Positions 49,996 through 60,597 of a stretch of 64,000 nucleotides of DNA are shown here, piece after piece. The notes under the pieces are model-generated. The model was not told the origin of the DNA, ran no database searches, and saw only the letters and a program-made list of their open reading frames with translations. This stretch comes from UMGS1370 sp963557065 (GTDB lineage: Bacteria; Bacillota; Clostridia; Lachnospirales; Lachnospiraceae): the NCBI GenBank assembly GCA_963557065.1, contig CAUWCT010000043.1:1-64000 (forward strand), read 5' to 3'. A program made the translations under genes and the position numbers. Position 1 is the first letter of the stretch. Each line of letters starts with the position of its first letter.

Positions 49996-52236
49996 CTACG
50001 TAATATCATATTGGATGGCTGTCTCTTTCGATAGATCCGCCATCTCCCATAATTCTTCCAGATAGGTCCTGATTTTTATTAGTATATCATAGTTTTCAGA
50101 TTTCAGATATAAAATTTTTCTGTAGATATCATTAACTTTGTAGATCGGGGCATTGACCGGTCCAATCAGAGAAACCGGTTGGGCTTTTAGAACTGCCTTT
50201 TCGCTCCAGCCTTTCAGCAGGTTTACAGCCGCCTTAAGCACATCCTCCCGTTTGTCTGATACCTGAATGGTTAAAATCCCGCACGCCGGAGGATATTTGA
50301 GCATGCGCCGAAATGCCATCTCCTGCTGAAAAAAAAGGCTGTAATCCTGTTTGGCAGCAGCCTGAATGCTGTAATGATCCGGCGCATAAGTCTGAATCAC
50401 CACATCTCCGGCCTGTGTATCTCTTCCGGCTCTTCCGGCTGCCTGGGTCAGAAGCTGAAATGTTCTCTCCGCGCATCGAAAGTCTGGTGCATAAAGGGAG
50501 GTATCCGCTGCCAGCACGCCTACCAGTGTCACGTTTGGGAAATCATGGCCCTTAACAATCATCTGAGTTCCGATTAAAATCTGAGCATCGCCCTGTTCAA
50601 AAGCAGACAGAATTTCCTCATGGCCTCCCTTTTTGGAAGTCGTATCCAGATCCATCCGCAAAGTGGACACTCCGGGAAACCGTTTCTCTGTCATGGCCTG
50701 AATTTTTTGAGTTCCCGTCCCGAATCCGGCAATATAGGGAGAACCGCAGTCCGGACACCGTTCTGGTTTGGGAATCGTATATCCGCAGTAATGACATATC
50801 ATGCGCCCATCCTGGTGAAGGGTCAGTGTCACATCACAGTGAGGACATTTAATCGCTTCCCCGCAGGATCGGCAGGAAATAAAGCTGGAATATCCTCTCC
50901 GATTCATAAACAGCATAATCTGCTGGCCTTTTTTCAGCCGGTCCTCCATCATTTCCTGAAGCAGTCCGCTGAATATGGATTTATTGCCTGCCCGCATCTC
51001 TTCCCTTAAATCCACGATATGAACATTGGCAAGGCGGCTGTTTTGTTTCGCCCGTTCCGTCAAGGTATACAGCCGGTACTCACCCCTTACGGCTTTGTCG
51101 TAGCTTTCCACAGAAGGCGTGGCAGACCCCAGCACTAAAGACGCCTGGTTTTGCCTGGCACGAAACCAGGCAGTTTCCCTGGCATGGTATCTGGGGGAAA
51201 TCTCACTTTTATAGGCCCCCTCATGTTCTTCATCTATAATAATCAGTCCCAGATTCTGAAAGGGCGTAAAAAGCGCCGATCGGGGGCCAATCATAATCGA
51301 GATTTCTTTCTTCTTTGCCCGCTCAAACTGGTCGTACCGTTCTCCTGCAGAAAGCCTGGAATTGATAAAGGACACGTCCGATCCAAATCGCTTATAAAAC
51401 CGCATCACCGTCTGATAGGTCAGGGCAATCTCCGGGATCAGCACAATCACTTCTTTTCCCAGTTTCCTCATATACTCAATAAGCCCCATATAGACTTCCG
51501 TTTTGCCGCTTCCCGTAATGCCATGGATCAGAGAAATTCCCCGCTCTCCCTGCTGGTAACGGGCAATAAAATCATCTACAATCTCCTGCTGTCCGGCATT
51601 TAATGCAGGGGGTGCCGCCTTTCTTTTTTCTGAAGAAAGAAAGGCGGCACCCGGATTCCGGTAAACACTTTCAGACTCGATTGCCACAATCCCCTGTTTT
51701 TTTAGAGGCGTCAAAGTAGCAGGCGTCAGCGAGAGCTGATGGACTGCGGTTTCGTAGGGGAGCACATCCACTGACTGAAACGTCTCAAGAAGCCGGACTC
51801 TGGCCCGGTATTTCTTTCGTTCTGCTTCCTGTAAGGCTTCTATCAGCGCTTCTTTTGACAGAAGACAGCGAATATACTTTTTTTCTTCTCCTCTGACCTT
51901 CTGTTTAACTGGAAGTACGGTTTTTAATGCCTGATTCATGGTAGAACCGTACCGTTCCTTCATCCACCAGGCCAGTTCAATCAACTGGGATTCTGCGCTT
52001 ACGCTGCCCTCTACCACTCCCAGGATTTCTTTTACCCTGCTTTCGTCAAAATCAATTTTTTCGCTTAGTCCTACCACATATCCGGTTCTCTCTTTATTGC
52101 CGGCTCCAAAGGGAATCCGCACCCTCATCCCGGCCTGAATATTTCCCAAAAGCCTTTCTGGAATTCGGTACGAAAAAGGACGGTCTACTTTTTCGTGAGA
52201 AATATCAATAATCACCTGGGCATATTTTATGGCCAT
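49996..52236 (-). CDS. priA: Primosomal protein N', PriA helicase
   Basis: PriA reloads the replicative helicase at collapsed forks. The 746-residue protein has the 3'-flap-binding N-terminus, Walker A GITGSGKTEV, DEEH, and two zinc sites (CRSCGEAIKCPHC and CHYCG...CPDCG). It starts 6 bp after murF. A coaBC gene, next to priA in Bacillus, is absent, with murE-murF in its place. Confidence 0.97.
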   Translation of the reverse strand: MAIKYAQVIIDISHEKVDRPFSYRIPERLLGNIQAGMRVRIPFGAGNKERTGYVVGLSEKIDFDESRVKEILGVVEGSVSAESQLIELAWWMKERYGSTMNQALKTVLPVKQKVRGEEKKYIRCLLSKEALIEALQEAERKKYRARVRLLETFQSVDVLPYETAVHQLSLTPATLTPLKKQGIVAIESESVYRNPGAAFLSSEKRKAAPPALNAGQQEIVDDFIARYQQGERGISLIHGITGSGKTEVYMGLIEYMRKLGKEVIVLIPEIALTYQTVMRFYKRFGSDVSFINSRLSAGERYDQFERAKKKEISIMIGPRSALFTPFQNLGLIIIDEEHEGAYKSEISPRYHARETAWFRARQNQASLVLGSATPSVESYDKAVRGEYRLYTLTERAKQNSRLANVHIVDLREEMRAGNKSIFSGLLQEMMEDRLKKGQQIMLFMNRRGYSSFISCRSCGEAIKCPHCDVTLTLHQDGRMICHYCGYTIPKPERCPDCGSPYIAGFGTGTQKIQAMTEKRFPGVSTLRMDLDTTSKKGGHEEILSAFEQGDAQILIGTQMIVKGHDFPNVTLVGVLAADTSLYAPDFRCAERTFQLLTQAAGRAGRDTQAGDVVIQTYAPDHYSIQAAAKQDYSLFFQQEMAFRRMLKYPPACGILTIQVSDKREDVLKAAVNLLKGWSEKAVLKAQPVSLIGPVNAPIYKVNDIYRKILYLKSENYDILIKIRTYLEELWEMADLSKETAIQYDIT

Positions 52237-52242
52237 ATCAGC

Positions 52243-53682
52243 CTATATCTCCTTTACAAACTCTGCTGCAATGCTCCCCAATCCCATACAGTTGGAGCCT
52301 TTAAAGAGCACGCAGTCTCCATCTTTTAAATTGGTTTTTAAATACTCCAAAAGAGAGTTTTTATCCTCAAAAGAGACAATCTTTATCCTCTGTCCGGCAT
52401 CTGGTTCTGCCTCTAAAAGTCCGTTCCCGATCTCTTTTGCCAGTTCTCCCAACAGCAGCAGTTCGTCTGCCATATGCTCCTTTAAATGACCGGAAATGTA
52501 AGTTCCAATTTCTTTGTGATAGATCTTTTCCTCTGGCCCCAGTTCCTTCATGTCTGCCAGGACTGCCACTTTGCGCCGCCCTGGATGGATGGACATTAAT
52601 ACCTCCAATCCAGCCTTCATGGATACCGGGCTTGCATTGTAAGAATCGTCAATCACAGTATAACTGCCGGTCTCAAAAATCTGCTGTCTGCCCTGATAAC
52701 CGGTAAAGTTTTCCAGCGCCTTTGCCGCATCCTCAAGCGCCACATTATTTTCTTTTGCCACTGCAATAGACAAAATGGCATTTAATACATTGTGGCTTCC
52801 CAAAACCTTTAACCGGACTTTTGTCTGCTCTCCATCCGGACAGCAGGCAGTAAATACAGGAAATCCATCTTCCAACGTCACATCTGCTGCCCGATAATCG
52901 CAGTTTTCTCCTGTGCCGTAATAAATGGTCCGACAGCCCGGCTTTGCAGTTTTATTTTTTAAAAAGGGATCGTCCCCGTTTAAAAACAGGACGCCACCGT
53001 CTTTCATCCCTTCCTGAATCTTTAATTTTTCCATGCAGATATTCTCCTGGGTCTTTAACTGGCCGATATGTGCAATTCCAATGTTGGTCACTGCGGCCAT
53101 GTCCACTCTGGCTATCGAGGCGATTTTTTCCATTTCTCCCGGTTCGCTCATTCCCAGTTCCAGTACCGCGATTTCCTCTTCCGGTTCAATCTGAAACAGG
53201 GTAATGGGTACACCCACCTGGCTGTTGTAGTTTCCGGCAGTTTTAAACACCCGTCTATATCCCCCGGACAGGGCGCAGGAAATCATCTCTCTTGTGGTGG
53301 TTTTTCCCACGCTTCCCGTCACACCGATTACCGGTATCTTTACGCGGTTTCTGCAAAAAGAACCAATATCCTGGAGGGCTTTTACGGTGTCCTCTACATA
53401 AATCCAGGCCGCATCCGGCAGGAAAGAAAACTTTCTCATCTCCTGCTCTGCTGATGCCCGGTCAGGGTGTCTGGCTGTGAGGACCGCCACTGCCCCCTGT
53501 TTTATGGCAGGGCAGATAAACTGGTGGCCGTCAACCCGCTCTCCCACAACCGGAACAAACAGGGCGCCTTTTCCCGCTTTTCTGGAGTCTGTCTCAATAG
53601 AGGTAATTCGCATCTCTCCAGACCCCCATACCAGTCTCCCTCCAGATGCCTTTACAATCTCTTCTGCGCTTAACTGAGACAT
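52243..53682 (-). CDS. murF: MurF, UDP-MurNAc-tripeptide D-alanyl-D-alanine ligase
   Basis: MurF adds D-Ala-D-Ala to the muropeptide precursor. The 479-residue protein has the P-loop GVTGSVGKTTTREM and the Mur ligase C-terminal domain (DSYNASPVSMKAGLEVL). It overlaps murE by 13 bp and has GAGGAGG upstream. It acts in the cytoplasm after MurE. Confidence 0.97.
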   Translation of the reverse strand: MSQLSAEEIVKASGGRLVWGSGEMRITSIETDSRKAGKGALFVPVVGERVDGHQFICPAIKQGAVAVLTARHPDRASAEQEMRKFSFLPDAAWIYVEDTVKALQDIGSFCRNRVKIPVIGVTGSVGKTTTREMISCALSGGYRRVFKTAGNYNSQVGVPITLFQIEPEEEIAVLELGMSEPGEMEKIASIARVDMAAVTNIGIAHIGQLKTQENICMEKLKIQEGMKDGGVLFLNGDDPFLKNKTAKPGCRTIYYGTGENCDYRAADVTLEDGFPVFTACCPDGEQTKVRLKVLGSHNVLNAILSIAVAKENNVALEDAAKALENFTGYQGRQQIFETGSYTVIDDSYNASPVSMKAGLEVLMSIHPGRRKVAVLADMKELGPEEKIYHKEIGTYISGHLKEHMADELLLLGELAKEIGNGLLEAEPDAGQRIKIVSFEDKNSLLEYLKTNLKDGDCVLFKGSNCMGLGSIAAEFVKEI

Positions 53683-55133
53683 GACTGTACCACCTCCTCG
53701 ATAACCGCACGATCTGAAAATGGCCGGCGCACTCCGTTTTCTTCCTGATAATCTTCATGACCCTTTCCGATTACTGCAATCATATCTCCCTCTTTTGCAT
53801 GAGTAATGGCATAGGAAATAGCCTCTCTTCTGTCTGGAATCTCCAGATACTTCCCTCCGGTGGGAATAAGAGCTGACTTAATATCTGCAAGAATATCCTC
53901 TGTCTTTTCAAACCTGGAGTTATCCGCTGTCAAAATACACAGATCCGCCATCTTTCCTCCCATTTCTCCCATGGCATACCTTCTGTCTTTAGAACGGTTT
54001 CCTCCGCATCCAAACACACATACCAGACGTTTGGGATGGTATTCCCTCAAAGTCTTCAAAAGACTTTCCATGCTCACTGCATTATGGGCATAATCTACGA
54101 TTACAGAACACCTGGGAGAACTGTGTACCAGTTCCATCCGGCCGTTTACCCGCAGGCTTTTCAATGCCTGCTCCGCCTTACTCTCAGGAAGATCCAAAAA
54201 GCTTGTCACTGCAAATGCTCCCAGTGCATTATAGACATTAAACCGTCCCGGAACTCCCACTTTGACATCTGCCTCATATCTGCCTTTCATGTCAAACTCA
54301 GTGCCCACAAATCCATCCTCTGCCACACAGCGGATATTGTCTGCCAGGAAATCGCAGGAAGTCTTCAGACTGTACTCATAAACCGGACACGCTGCATGTG
54401 TTCGGATTTCCTCATAATGGCTGTCATCCCGGTTTAAAATCCCCACCTTTGCCATGGTAAAAATCCGGGACTTCCAGTATAAGTATTCCTCAAACGTCTC
54501 ATGTTCATTGGGACCGATGTGATCCGGCGAAAGATTGGTAAACAGGGCATAATCAAAGCAAATCCCATCTACCCGGTGCATTTTTAACCCCTGAGAAGAA
54601 ACCTCCATGACCACGTACTCGCACCCGGCCTTTACCATTTTATCCAATGCTTCCTGGATGGTCCAGGATTCCGGTGTGGTATTGACCGTCGGCCAGGTCT
54701 TATGGCCAATCACAATCCCTGTGGTTCCAATCATCCCCACCTTTTTCCCGCAGGCTTCTAAGATCGCCTTGATCATATGGGTTGTGGTTGTTTTTCCTTT
54801 TGTGCCTGTTACGCCGATGGTCACCATTTTTTCAGCCGGATAACCGAATCTGGCAGCGGAAAGACAGGCCAGAGCCCTGCGGCCGTTTTCTACCTGAATG
54901 ACTGTAACATCTTCCGGAACCGTTACCGGATGTTCTACTACCAGCACTTTGCAGCCGGATAAAAGAACGTCCGGAATAAACTGGTGGGAATCTTCATTTG
55001 CTCCTCTCATGCAGACAAATACTGTGTGCCCTGCTGCCTTTCTGGAATCATAAATTACTTCTGTTACTTCCTCATCCAGGTTTCCCTGAAGAAGGGTATA
55101 AGAGATATTTAGAAGCCAATCTCGAACTGCCAT
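53670..55133 (-). CDS. murE: MurE, UDP-MurNAc-L-Ala-D-Glu meso-DAP ligase
   Basis: The 487-residue protein has P-loop GVTGTKGKTTTTHM, the UDP-binding N-terminus and a C-terminal specificity loop TADNSRFE. The meso-DAP-type loop is DNPR; here it reads DNSR, keeping the Arg and changing Pro to Ser, so meso-diaminopimelate is favoured over lysine. It starts 10 bp after fhs with AAAGGAGG. Confidence 0.95.
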   Translation of the reverse strand: MAVRDWLLNISYTLLQGNLDEEVTEVIYDSRKAAGHTVFVCMRGANEDSHQFIPDVLLSGCKVLVVEHPVTVPEDVTVIQVENGRRALACLSAARFGYPAEKMVTIGVTGTKGKTTTTHMIKAILEACGKKVGMIGTTGIVIGHKTWPTVNTTPESWTIQEALDKMVKAGCEYVVMEVSSQGLKMHRVDGICFDYALFTNLSPDHIGPNEHETFEEYLYWKSRIFTMAKVGILNRDDSHYEEIRTHAACPVYEYSLKTSCDFLADNIRCVAEDGFVGTEFDMKGRYEADVKVGVPGRFNVYNALGAFAVTSFLDLPESKAEQALKSLRVNGRMELVHSSPRCSVIVDYAHNAVSMESLLKTLREYHPKRLVCVFGCGGNRSKDRRYAMGEMGGKMADLCILTADNSRFEKTEDILADIKSALIPTGGKYLEIPDRREAISYAITHAKEGDMIAVIGKGHEDYQEENGVRRPFSDRAVIEEVVQSCLS

Positions 55134-55143
55134 AGTTCCTCCT

Positions 55144-56814
55144 TTAGAATAATCCGGTGATTACTCCCTTTTCATTTACATCAATATTGTCTGCAGCCGG
55201 TTTTTTGGGAAGCCCCGGCATGGTCATAATAGCCCCTGTAAGCACCACTACAAAGCCTGCCCCTGCAGATACATAGGCATCTCTTACCGTTATGTTGAAT
55301 CCGGTAGGACGGCCCAGTTTGGTCTGATCATCCGATAAAGAATACTGGGTCTTTGCCATGCAGACCGGAAGACTGCCAAATCCCATTTCCTCAATTCGCT
55401 TTAACGCTTTCTCTGCTGCCGGCGCATAGGACACTTTGTCGGCTCCATAGATTTCAGCGGCAACCGTATGAATCTTGTCTTTTAAAGACAGTTCATCCGG
55501 ATAGAGAACGTGGAAATTGCTTTCCTTTCTCTCTAACGTATGAATGACTTTTTCCGCCAGTTCCACACCGCCTTCTCCGCCTTTTTCCCAAACCTCAGAG
55601 AGAGCAAATTCACATCCTCTGTCCTCGCAGAATTTCCTGACATATTCATACTCAGCCTGTGTATCTGTGATAAAGGAATTTAATGTTACTACAACAGGAA
55701 CCCCGTATTTTTGCAGATTTTCAATATGTTTTTCCAGATTTACGATTCCTCTGGAAAGAGCCGCCATATTTTCCTCTGCCAAATCGGCTTTTGCCACGCC
55801 GCCATTGTACTTTAATGCCCGGATGGTTGCCACCAAAACCACTGCATCCGGCTTTAATCCCGCCTTGCGGCACTTGATGTCAAAGAATTTTTCTGCACCC
55901 AGGTCTGCGCCGAATCCTGCTTCTGTTACCACAATATCCGCCAGCTTCAAAGCTGTCTTGGTTGCTCTTACGCTGTTGCATCCATGGGCAATATTGGCAA
56001 AGGGACCTCCATGAACAATGGCTCCTGTGTGCTCTAATGTCTGGATTAAGTTTGGCTTTAAGGCATCTTTTAACAGAGCCGCCATAGCGCCCACTGCATG
56101 GAGCTGGGCAGCCGTAACCGGTTCTCCTGCAAAATTATATGCAACTACAATTCTTCCCAGACGCTCCTTTAAATCTTTCATATCGTCTGCCAGACAGAGG
56201 ATCGCCATAATTTCAGAGGCAACTGTAATTACAAAATGGTCTTCTCTTACCATTCCGTCTCCCTTTGCTCCCAGGCCTACCACAACGTTTCGCAGTACCC
56301 GGTCATTCATGTCCAGACAGCGTTTCCATAAAATCTGTCTCGGATCAATGCCAAGGGCATTCCCCTGCTGAATATGGTTGTCCAAAAGAGCGGCTAACAG
56401 GTTATTGGCTGAGGTGATAGCATGAAAATCTCCTGTGAAATGAAGGTTTAAATCTTCCATGGGGACTACCTGGGCGTAACCGCCTCCGGCAGCACCGCCT
56501 TTTATGCCAAAGCATGGTCCCAAAGAAGGTTCCCGTAAGGCAATAATGGCATTTTTCCCCACCCTGGCAAATGCCTGCCCCAGTCCTACGGAAGTGGTGG
56601 TCTTTCCCTCTCCGGCCGGAGTAGGATTGATGGCTGTTACCAAAACCAGCTTGCCGTCCGGCCGGTTTTTGATTCTCTCCCAAAGTTCATCGCCAAGCTT
56701 TGCCTTGTATTTTCCGTAGAGCTCCAGTTCCTCCTCCATTACTCCGTAATTTGCAGCCACTTCTTTAATGGGCTGCATAACTGCTTCCTGTGCAATTTCA
56801 ATATCGGTTTTCAT
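55144..56814 (-). CDS. fhs: Formate-tetrahydrofolate ligase
   Basis: Fhs makes 10-formyl-THF from formate, THF and ATP. The 556-residue protein has the P-loop-like TPAGEGKTTTSVGLG (near residue 65), AIIALREPSLGPCFGIKGG and the C-terminal region of the family. It supplies formyl groups to Fmt and purine synthesis, and feeds the Wood-Ljungdahl route in acetogens. Only this gene of that route is here. It has CAGGAGG upstream and follows ftsK by 26 bp. Confidence 0.98.
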   Translation of the reverse strand: MKTDIEIAQEAVMQPIKEVAANYGVMEEELELYGKYKAKLGDELWERIKNRPDGKLVLVTAINPTPAGEGKTTTSVGLGQAFARVGKNAIIALREPSLGPCFGIKGGAAGGGYAQVVPMEDLNLHFTGDFHAITSANNLLAALLDNHIQQGNALGIDPRQILWKRCLDMNDRVLRNVVVGLGAKGDGMVREDHFVITVASEIMAILCLADDMKDLKERLGRIVVAYNFAGEPVTAAQLHAVGAMAALLKDALKPNLIQTLEHTGAIVHGGPFANIAHGCNSVRATKTALKLADIVVTEAGFGADLGAEKFFDIKCRKAGLKPDAVVLVATIRALKYNGGVAKADLAEENMAALSRGIVNLEKHIENLQKYGVPVVVTLNSFITDTQAEYEYVRKFCEDRGCEFALSEVWEKGGEGGVELAEKVIHTLERKESNFHVLYPDELSLKDKIHTVAAEIYGADKVSYAPAAEKALKRIEEMGFGSLPVCMAKTQYSLSDDQTKLGRPTGFNITVRDAYVSAGAGFVVVLTGAIMTMPGLPKKPAADNIDVNEKGVITGLF

Positions 56815-56840
56815 CCTTCATCCTCCTGTGTGTTTTATTC

Positions 56841-59702
56841 TCAACCGCCCAGTTCCATCAGTTCTTCAAACTGCTCCATGGACATGAGGACCTTCCGCGG
56901 TTTTGTGCCTTCTTCTTCTCCCACTACTCCGGCTTCCGCCAGCTGATCCATAATGCGGGCCGCCCGGTTAAATCCAATTTTAAATACCCGCTGGAGCATT
57001 CCAATAGAAGCCTTATCTTTTTCTATGATAAATTTTGCCGCCTGAGCAAAATACTCATCCCTGCTGTCGCCGCCTCCCATGCCGCCCTGGGGGCCTTTTG
57101 CAATCTGCTGTTCCACATCCGGACTGTACGGAGTGCCCAGTTCCTGTTTGCTCAAAAATTCGACTACCTGAGCCACTTCTCCATCGGAGACAAACGCCCC
57201 CTGAACACGCTGAGGTTTCGGCATACCGGAAGGATAAAACAGCATATCTCCCTTTCCCAGCAGCTTTTCCGCACCATTCATATCAATAATCGTCCGGGAA
57301 TCCACTCCCGATGAAACGGCAAATGCAATTCGGGACGGCACATTGGCTTTGATAAGTCCTGTAATGACATTGACAGAGGGACGCTGCGTCGCAATCACCA
57401 GATGAATGCCTGCTGCACGTGCAAGCTGGGCCAGACGGCAGATGGAATCTTCCACCTCTCCCGGAGCCACCATCATAAGATCCGCCAGTTCATCTACAAT
57501 AATCACAATCTGCGGCATCTTTTTGGGCTTTTTATCATCCTCAATATCCTGAATATTTTCTACGCGGGCATTGTACCCTTTCAGATCCCTGACTCCGTAT
57601 TCTGCAAATTTTTTGTAGCGGTCTGTCATCTCTGCCACTGCCCAGTTTAAGGCTCCGGACGCTTTTTTCGGATCTGTCACAACAGGAATCAGCAGATGAG
57701 GAATGCCGTTGTAAACGCTTAATTCTACTACCTTCGGGTCAACCATAATCAGTTTTACATCATCCGGATTGGCCTTGTAGATAATACTCATAATCAGCGT
57801 ATTAATGCACACAGATTTACCGGAACCGGTAGCGCCGGCAATCAGCAGATGGGGCATTTTGGCAATATCCGTAACCACCGTCTGTCCGCCAATATCTTTC
57901 CCCACTGCAAACGCCAGCCGGGAAGAGTGATTTTTAAATTCCTCTGATTCAAATAAATCCCTTAAGTATACGATGTTGTTTTCTTTGTTTGGCACCTCGA
58001 TTCCCACTGCGGATTTGCCGGGAATCGGCGCTTCAATCCGAATATCCGCAGCTGCCAGACTTAGTTTGATGTCATCTGCCAGGGCCACGATTTTACTGAC
58101 TTTTACTCCCTGTTCCGGGTGAAGTTCATAGCGGGTAACAGAGGGACCGCAGCTGATATTGGTAACCGTCACTCCCACTCCAAAATCCCGCAGCGTCTGC
58201 TGCAGCTTGATTGCCGTATCCTTATATTCCTGTTCAGAAAAGGCAGTATTTTTATTTCCTTTTTTCAAAAGGCTGGTAGGCGGGAATATGTATTCTTTGT
58301 GGACTTCCTGGATTTTTTCCCTGGCTTCCATCGCCACCGCTGCCTGGGAACTTCCTTCTTCTCTAACCTCTTCCCTCCGTTTTTCCAGCTTCTTTTGGAG
58401 AAGTTCGGTCTCGCTTTCAATTACTTTTCCAGTAGCAGTGACTACCCGTTTTTCCCCTTCCGGCACAAACACAGAGTCCATGAACGGCGTGTCCCCTTCG
58501 TCTATAACCTCTTCATCTATAATAATAGAAGAAGGCATTTCCTCTGCTTCCTCTTTTACAGGCACCGCATCAAATTCCCCTTCATAATTGAGACCCTGGT
58601 TTTCTTTGTCCAGCCGATAATAATCCCCTCTCTCTTCCAGCAGGTCCATCTCTGTCAGGGTACTGGTATTTTTAGGTGCAACAAAGGAAAGGGAGCCCCT
58701 TCCTGTCTCCAGGCCGTCTTCCTCAAAAGGCGGAATATCCAGTTCTTCCTGAGAAGAAGGCGTTTCTTCTGAATGCGCAATCTTTCCGGTAAATACATCA
58801 GCAGAGGAAAAAACCGGTTCTGCCGGTTCCTGTCTGGACTTTGGCGTTTCTTCCTGTCTTATCTCCTGCTTTTTGTCTTCTTCCGCCCTCTTTAGCATCT
58901 CTTCCAGGGACGGCGGTTCAGGAGCCGGATCAAACATAGAACGAATGGGCGCATCCGTACATAATGGTGCATCGGCCGGATCGTCTATTTTTGTAGCATT
59001 TAAATCCACGCCGCTGACTCTCTGCTCTCTCCGAATCCGCCTTTCTTCCTGCCGCTCCGCATGGATTTCCCGCCGTCTGTCTATATCCTCTTTGGCATAG
59101 TGGTAAGCTTTGTCTCCTCCATTTTTCATGGCTTTCACCACCGATTTTTCTGTAATGCAGACAATGCAGATAATGAGCAGAGCCGTCAATACCACATAGG
59201 CGCCTGCCTTTCCTATCACCGATGTCAGACCGCCTGCCAGAAGACCGCCTGCCAGGCCGCCTCCCTTTCCGGTAGCGGCAGATAACTGATAGTATTGTAA
59301 AAATCCCATTTCCCCGGTCTCTTTTCCCCCGAAAAGGAGCTGAAAAAAGCCGCACAAAATAAGCGCAGCGCCCACAGCCGCGCAAAGTTTCAGCGTAGCC
59401 CGCACATTTCCTCTGTTGGAAAGGGCAAAACAGGTCCCGATAAATAAGAAAATGGGAACCAGATATCCCACGCTTCCAAAGAGACCCAGCTGGGCGCTTT
59501 TTAATACCTGTCCCACTGCGCCGCATAAATTAAAATTGCTTAGAAACAATAACACTGCCACTACAAAAGAACTGATAATAAAGACCTCGGCCCGTATTAC
59601 CTCCGCTCCCTCATCATATTGAGGCTCCGGCGTTTTTTTGGGACGCCCCGGTTTTCTTGTACTGGTTTGTGATGGTTTCTTTGTCTTTTTCGTTTCTGAC
59701 AC
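56841..59702 (-). CDS. ftsK: FtsK/SpoIIIE DNA translocase
   Basis: This hexameric motor pumps chromosomal DNA through the septum. The 953-residue protein has four N-terminal membrane helices (about 38-180), a long acidic linker to about 480, the motor with Walker A GATGSGKS, and a C-terminal gamma winged helix (last 65 residues) for oriented DNA reading. The start is GTG with AGGAGG upstream. The family does not separate division from sporulation roles. The TepA-like gene upstream matches the SpoIIIE neighbourhood of Bacillus. Confidence 0.96.
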   Translation of the reverse strand: MSETKKTKKPSQTSTRKPGRPKKTPEPQYDEGAEVIRAEVFIISSFVVAVLLFLSNFNLCGAVGQVLKSAQLGLFGSVGYLVPIFLFIGTCFALSNRGNVRATLKLCAAVGAALILCGFFQLLFGGKETGEMGFLQYYQLSAATGKGGGLAGGLLAGGLTSVIGKAGAYVVLTALLIICIVCITEKSVVKAMKNGGDKAYHYAKEDIDRRREIHAERQEERRIRREQRVSGVDLNATKIDDPADAPLCTDAPIRSMFDPAPEPPSLEEMLKRAEEDKKQEIRQEETPKSRQEPAEPVFSSADVFTGKIAHSEETPSSQEELDIPPFEEDGLETGRGSLSFVAPKNTSTLTEMDLLEERGDYYRLDKENQGLNYEGEFDAVPVKEEAEEMPSSIIIDEEVIDEGDTPFMDSVFVPEGEKRVVTATGKVIESETELLQKKLEKRREEVREEGSSQAAVAMEAREKIQEVHKEYIFPPTSLLKKGNKNTAFSEQEYKDTAIKLQQTLRDFGVGVTVTNISCGPSVTRYELHPEQGVKVSKIVALADDIKLSLAAADIRIEAPIPGKSAVGIEVPNKENNIVYLRDLFESEEFKNHSSRLAFAVGKDIGGQTVVTDIAKMPHLLIAGATGSGKSVCINTLIMSIIYKANPDDVKLIMVDPKVVELSVYNGIPHLLIPVVTDPKKASGALNWAVAEMTDRYKKFAEYGVRDLKGYNARVENIQDIEDDKKPKKMPQIVIIVDELADLMMVAPGEVEDSICRLAQLARAAGIHLVIATQRPSVNVITGLIKANVPSRIAFAVSSGVDSRTIIDMNGAEKLLGKGDMLFYPSGMPKPQRVQGAFVSDGEVAQVVEFLSKQELGTPYSPDVEQQIAKGPQGGMGGGDSRDEYFAQAAKFIIEKDKASIGMLQRVFKIGFNRAARIMDQLAEAGVVGEEEGTKPRKVLMSMEQFEELMELGG

Positions 59703-59762
59703 GAAATGATGCCTCCTACTATCTTCCTAATCAGGCAAAGACCAAATTTGCCCATTGTTGAT

Positions 59763-59791
59763 AGTATACAAAAATTTCAAAAAATTTGCAA
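59763..59791 (-). promoter_or_regulatory. Promoter of the ftsK-led gene series
   Basis: TTGCAA, 17 nt, TATACT, 8 bp after the TepA-like stop. Confidence 0.75.
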
Positions 59792-59799
59792 GTCTGGGG

Positions 59800-60504
59800 T
59801 TATGACTCATCCGATATCATTTGATGAAGTTTTTCTAAAGCTTCTTTTATGCCTCCTACTTCCTCAATCAGCCCTGCTTCTACTGTCTCCCGTCCCACTA
59901 AAACTGTGCCTAAATCTCTTGTCAGCATTTCCGTATTGTGCATCAGACGCTTTAATTTTTCATAACTGATTCTGGAATGGGAGGACACAAAACTTAAAAT
60001 CCGATCCTGAATCATGTCAAAATATTCATACGTCTGGGACGCTCCTATGATCATCCCGCTCATTCTGACCGGATGAATCATCATGGTTCCGGTGGGGACA
60101 ATAAAGGAATAATCCGAAGCCACTGCCAGAGGCACCCCGATGGAGTGACTCCCCCCCAACACCAGAGAAACGGTGGGAATACTTAAAGACGCAATCATCT
60201 CCGCAATGGCAAGTCCTGCGTCCACGTCTCCCCCGGATGTATTTAACAGCACCAACAGTCCCTCTACTTCTTTGTCATCTTCAATTTCCGCCAATTTTGG
60301 AAGCACATGGTCGTATTTTGTAGCTTTGCTGTTTCCTGACAGATTTTCGTGGCCTTCCACTTCCCCTATGATGGAAAGCAGGTGGATATTGTGGCGGCTT
60401 TTGCTGTTTTTAAGACACATCTGCCCCAAATCTTCCATCATCTGATTTTCTTTTTCTTCCACTTCTTTCTTTTCTGCTTCTTTTTCCGGTTTTGAACTGC
60501 TCAT
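59800..60504 (-). CDS. TepA/YmfB-like ClpP-fold serine protease
   Basis: The 234-residue protein has a charged N-terminal extension (about 1-40) and a ClpP-fold domain with SGGDVDAG, candidate catalytic Ser121 in GGSHSIGVPLA and His144 in MIHPVR. In Bacillus TepA lies next to spoIIIE and is proposed to degrade signal peptides or small acid-soluble spore proteins. No signal peptide is present. The ATG at 60504 has GGAGA upstream. A 22-residue extension is rejected. It is divergent from icd. Confidence 0.9.
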   Translation of the reverse strand: MSSSKPEKEAEKKEVEEKENQMMEDLGQMCLKNSKSRHNIHLLSIIGEVEGHENLSGNSKATKYDHVLPKLAEIEDDKEVEGLLVLLNTSGGDVDAGLAIAEMIASLSIPTVSLVLGGSHSIGVPLAVASDYSFIVPTGTMMIHPVRMSGMIIGASQTYEYFDMIQDRILSFVSSHSRISYEKLKRLMHNTEMLTRDLGTVLVGRETVEAGLIEEVGGIKEALEKLHQMISDES

Positions 60505-60597
60505 ATCTGTCTCCTTCCATCGTTTTCTTCCTGTTAGTGTACGCGAAATCCCATCGATTATACAAAACAAACCCGCTCCGATTTCTTACAAGCCTTC

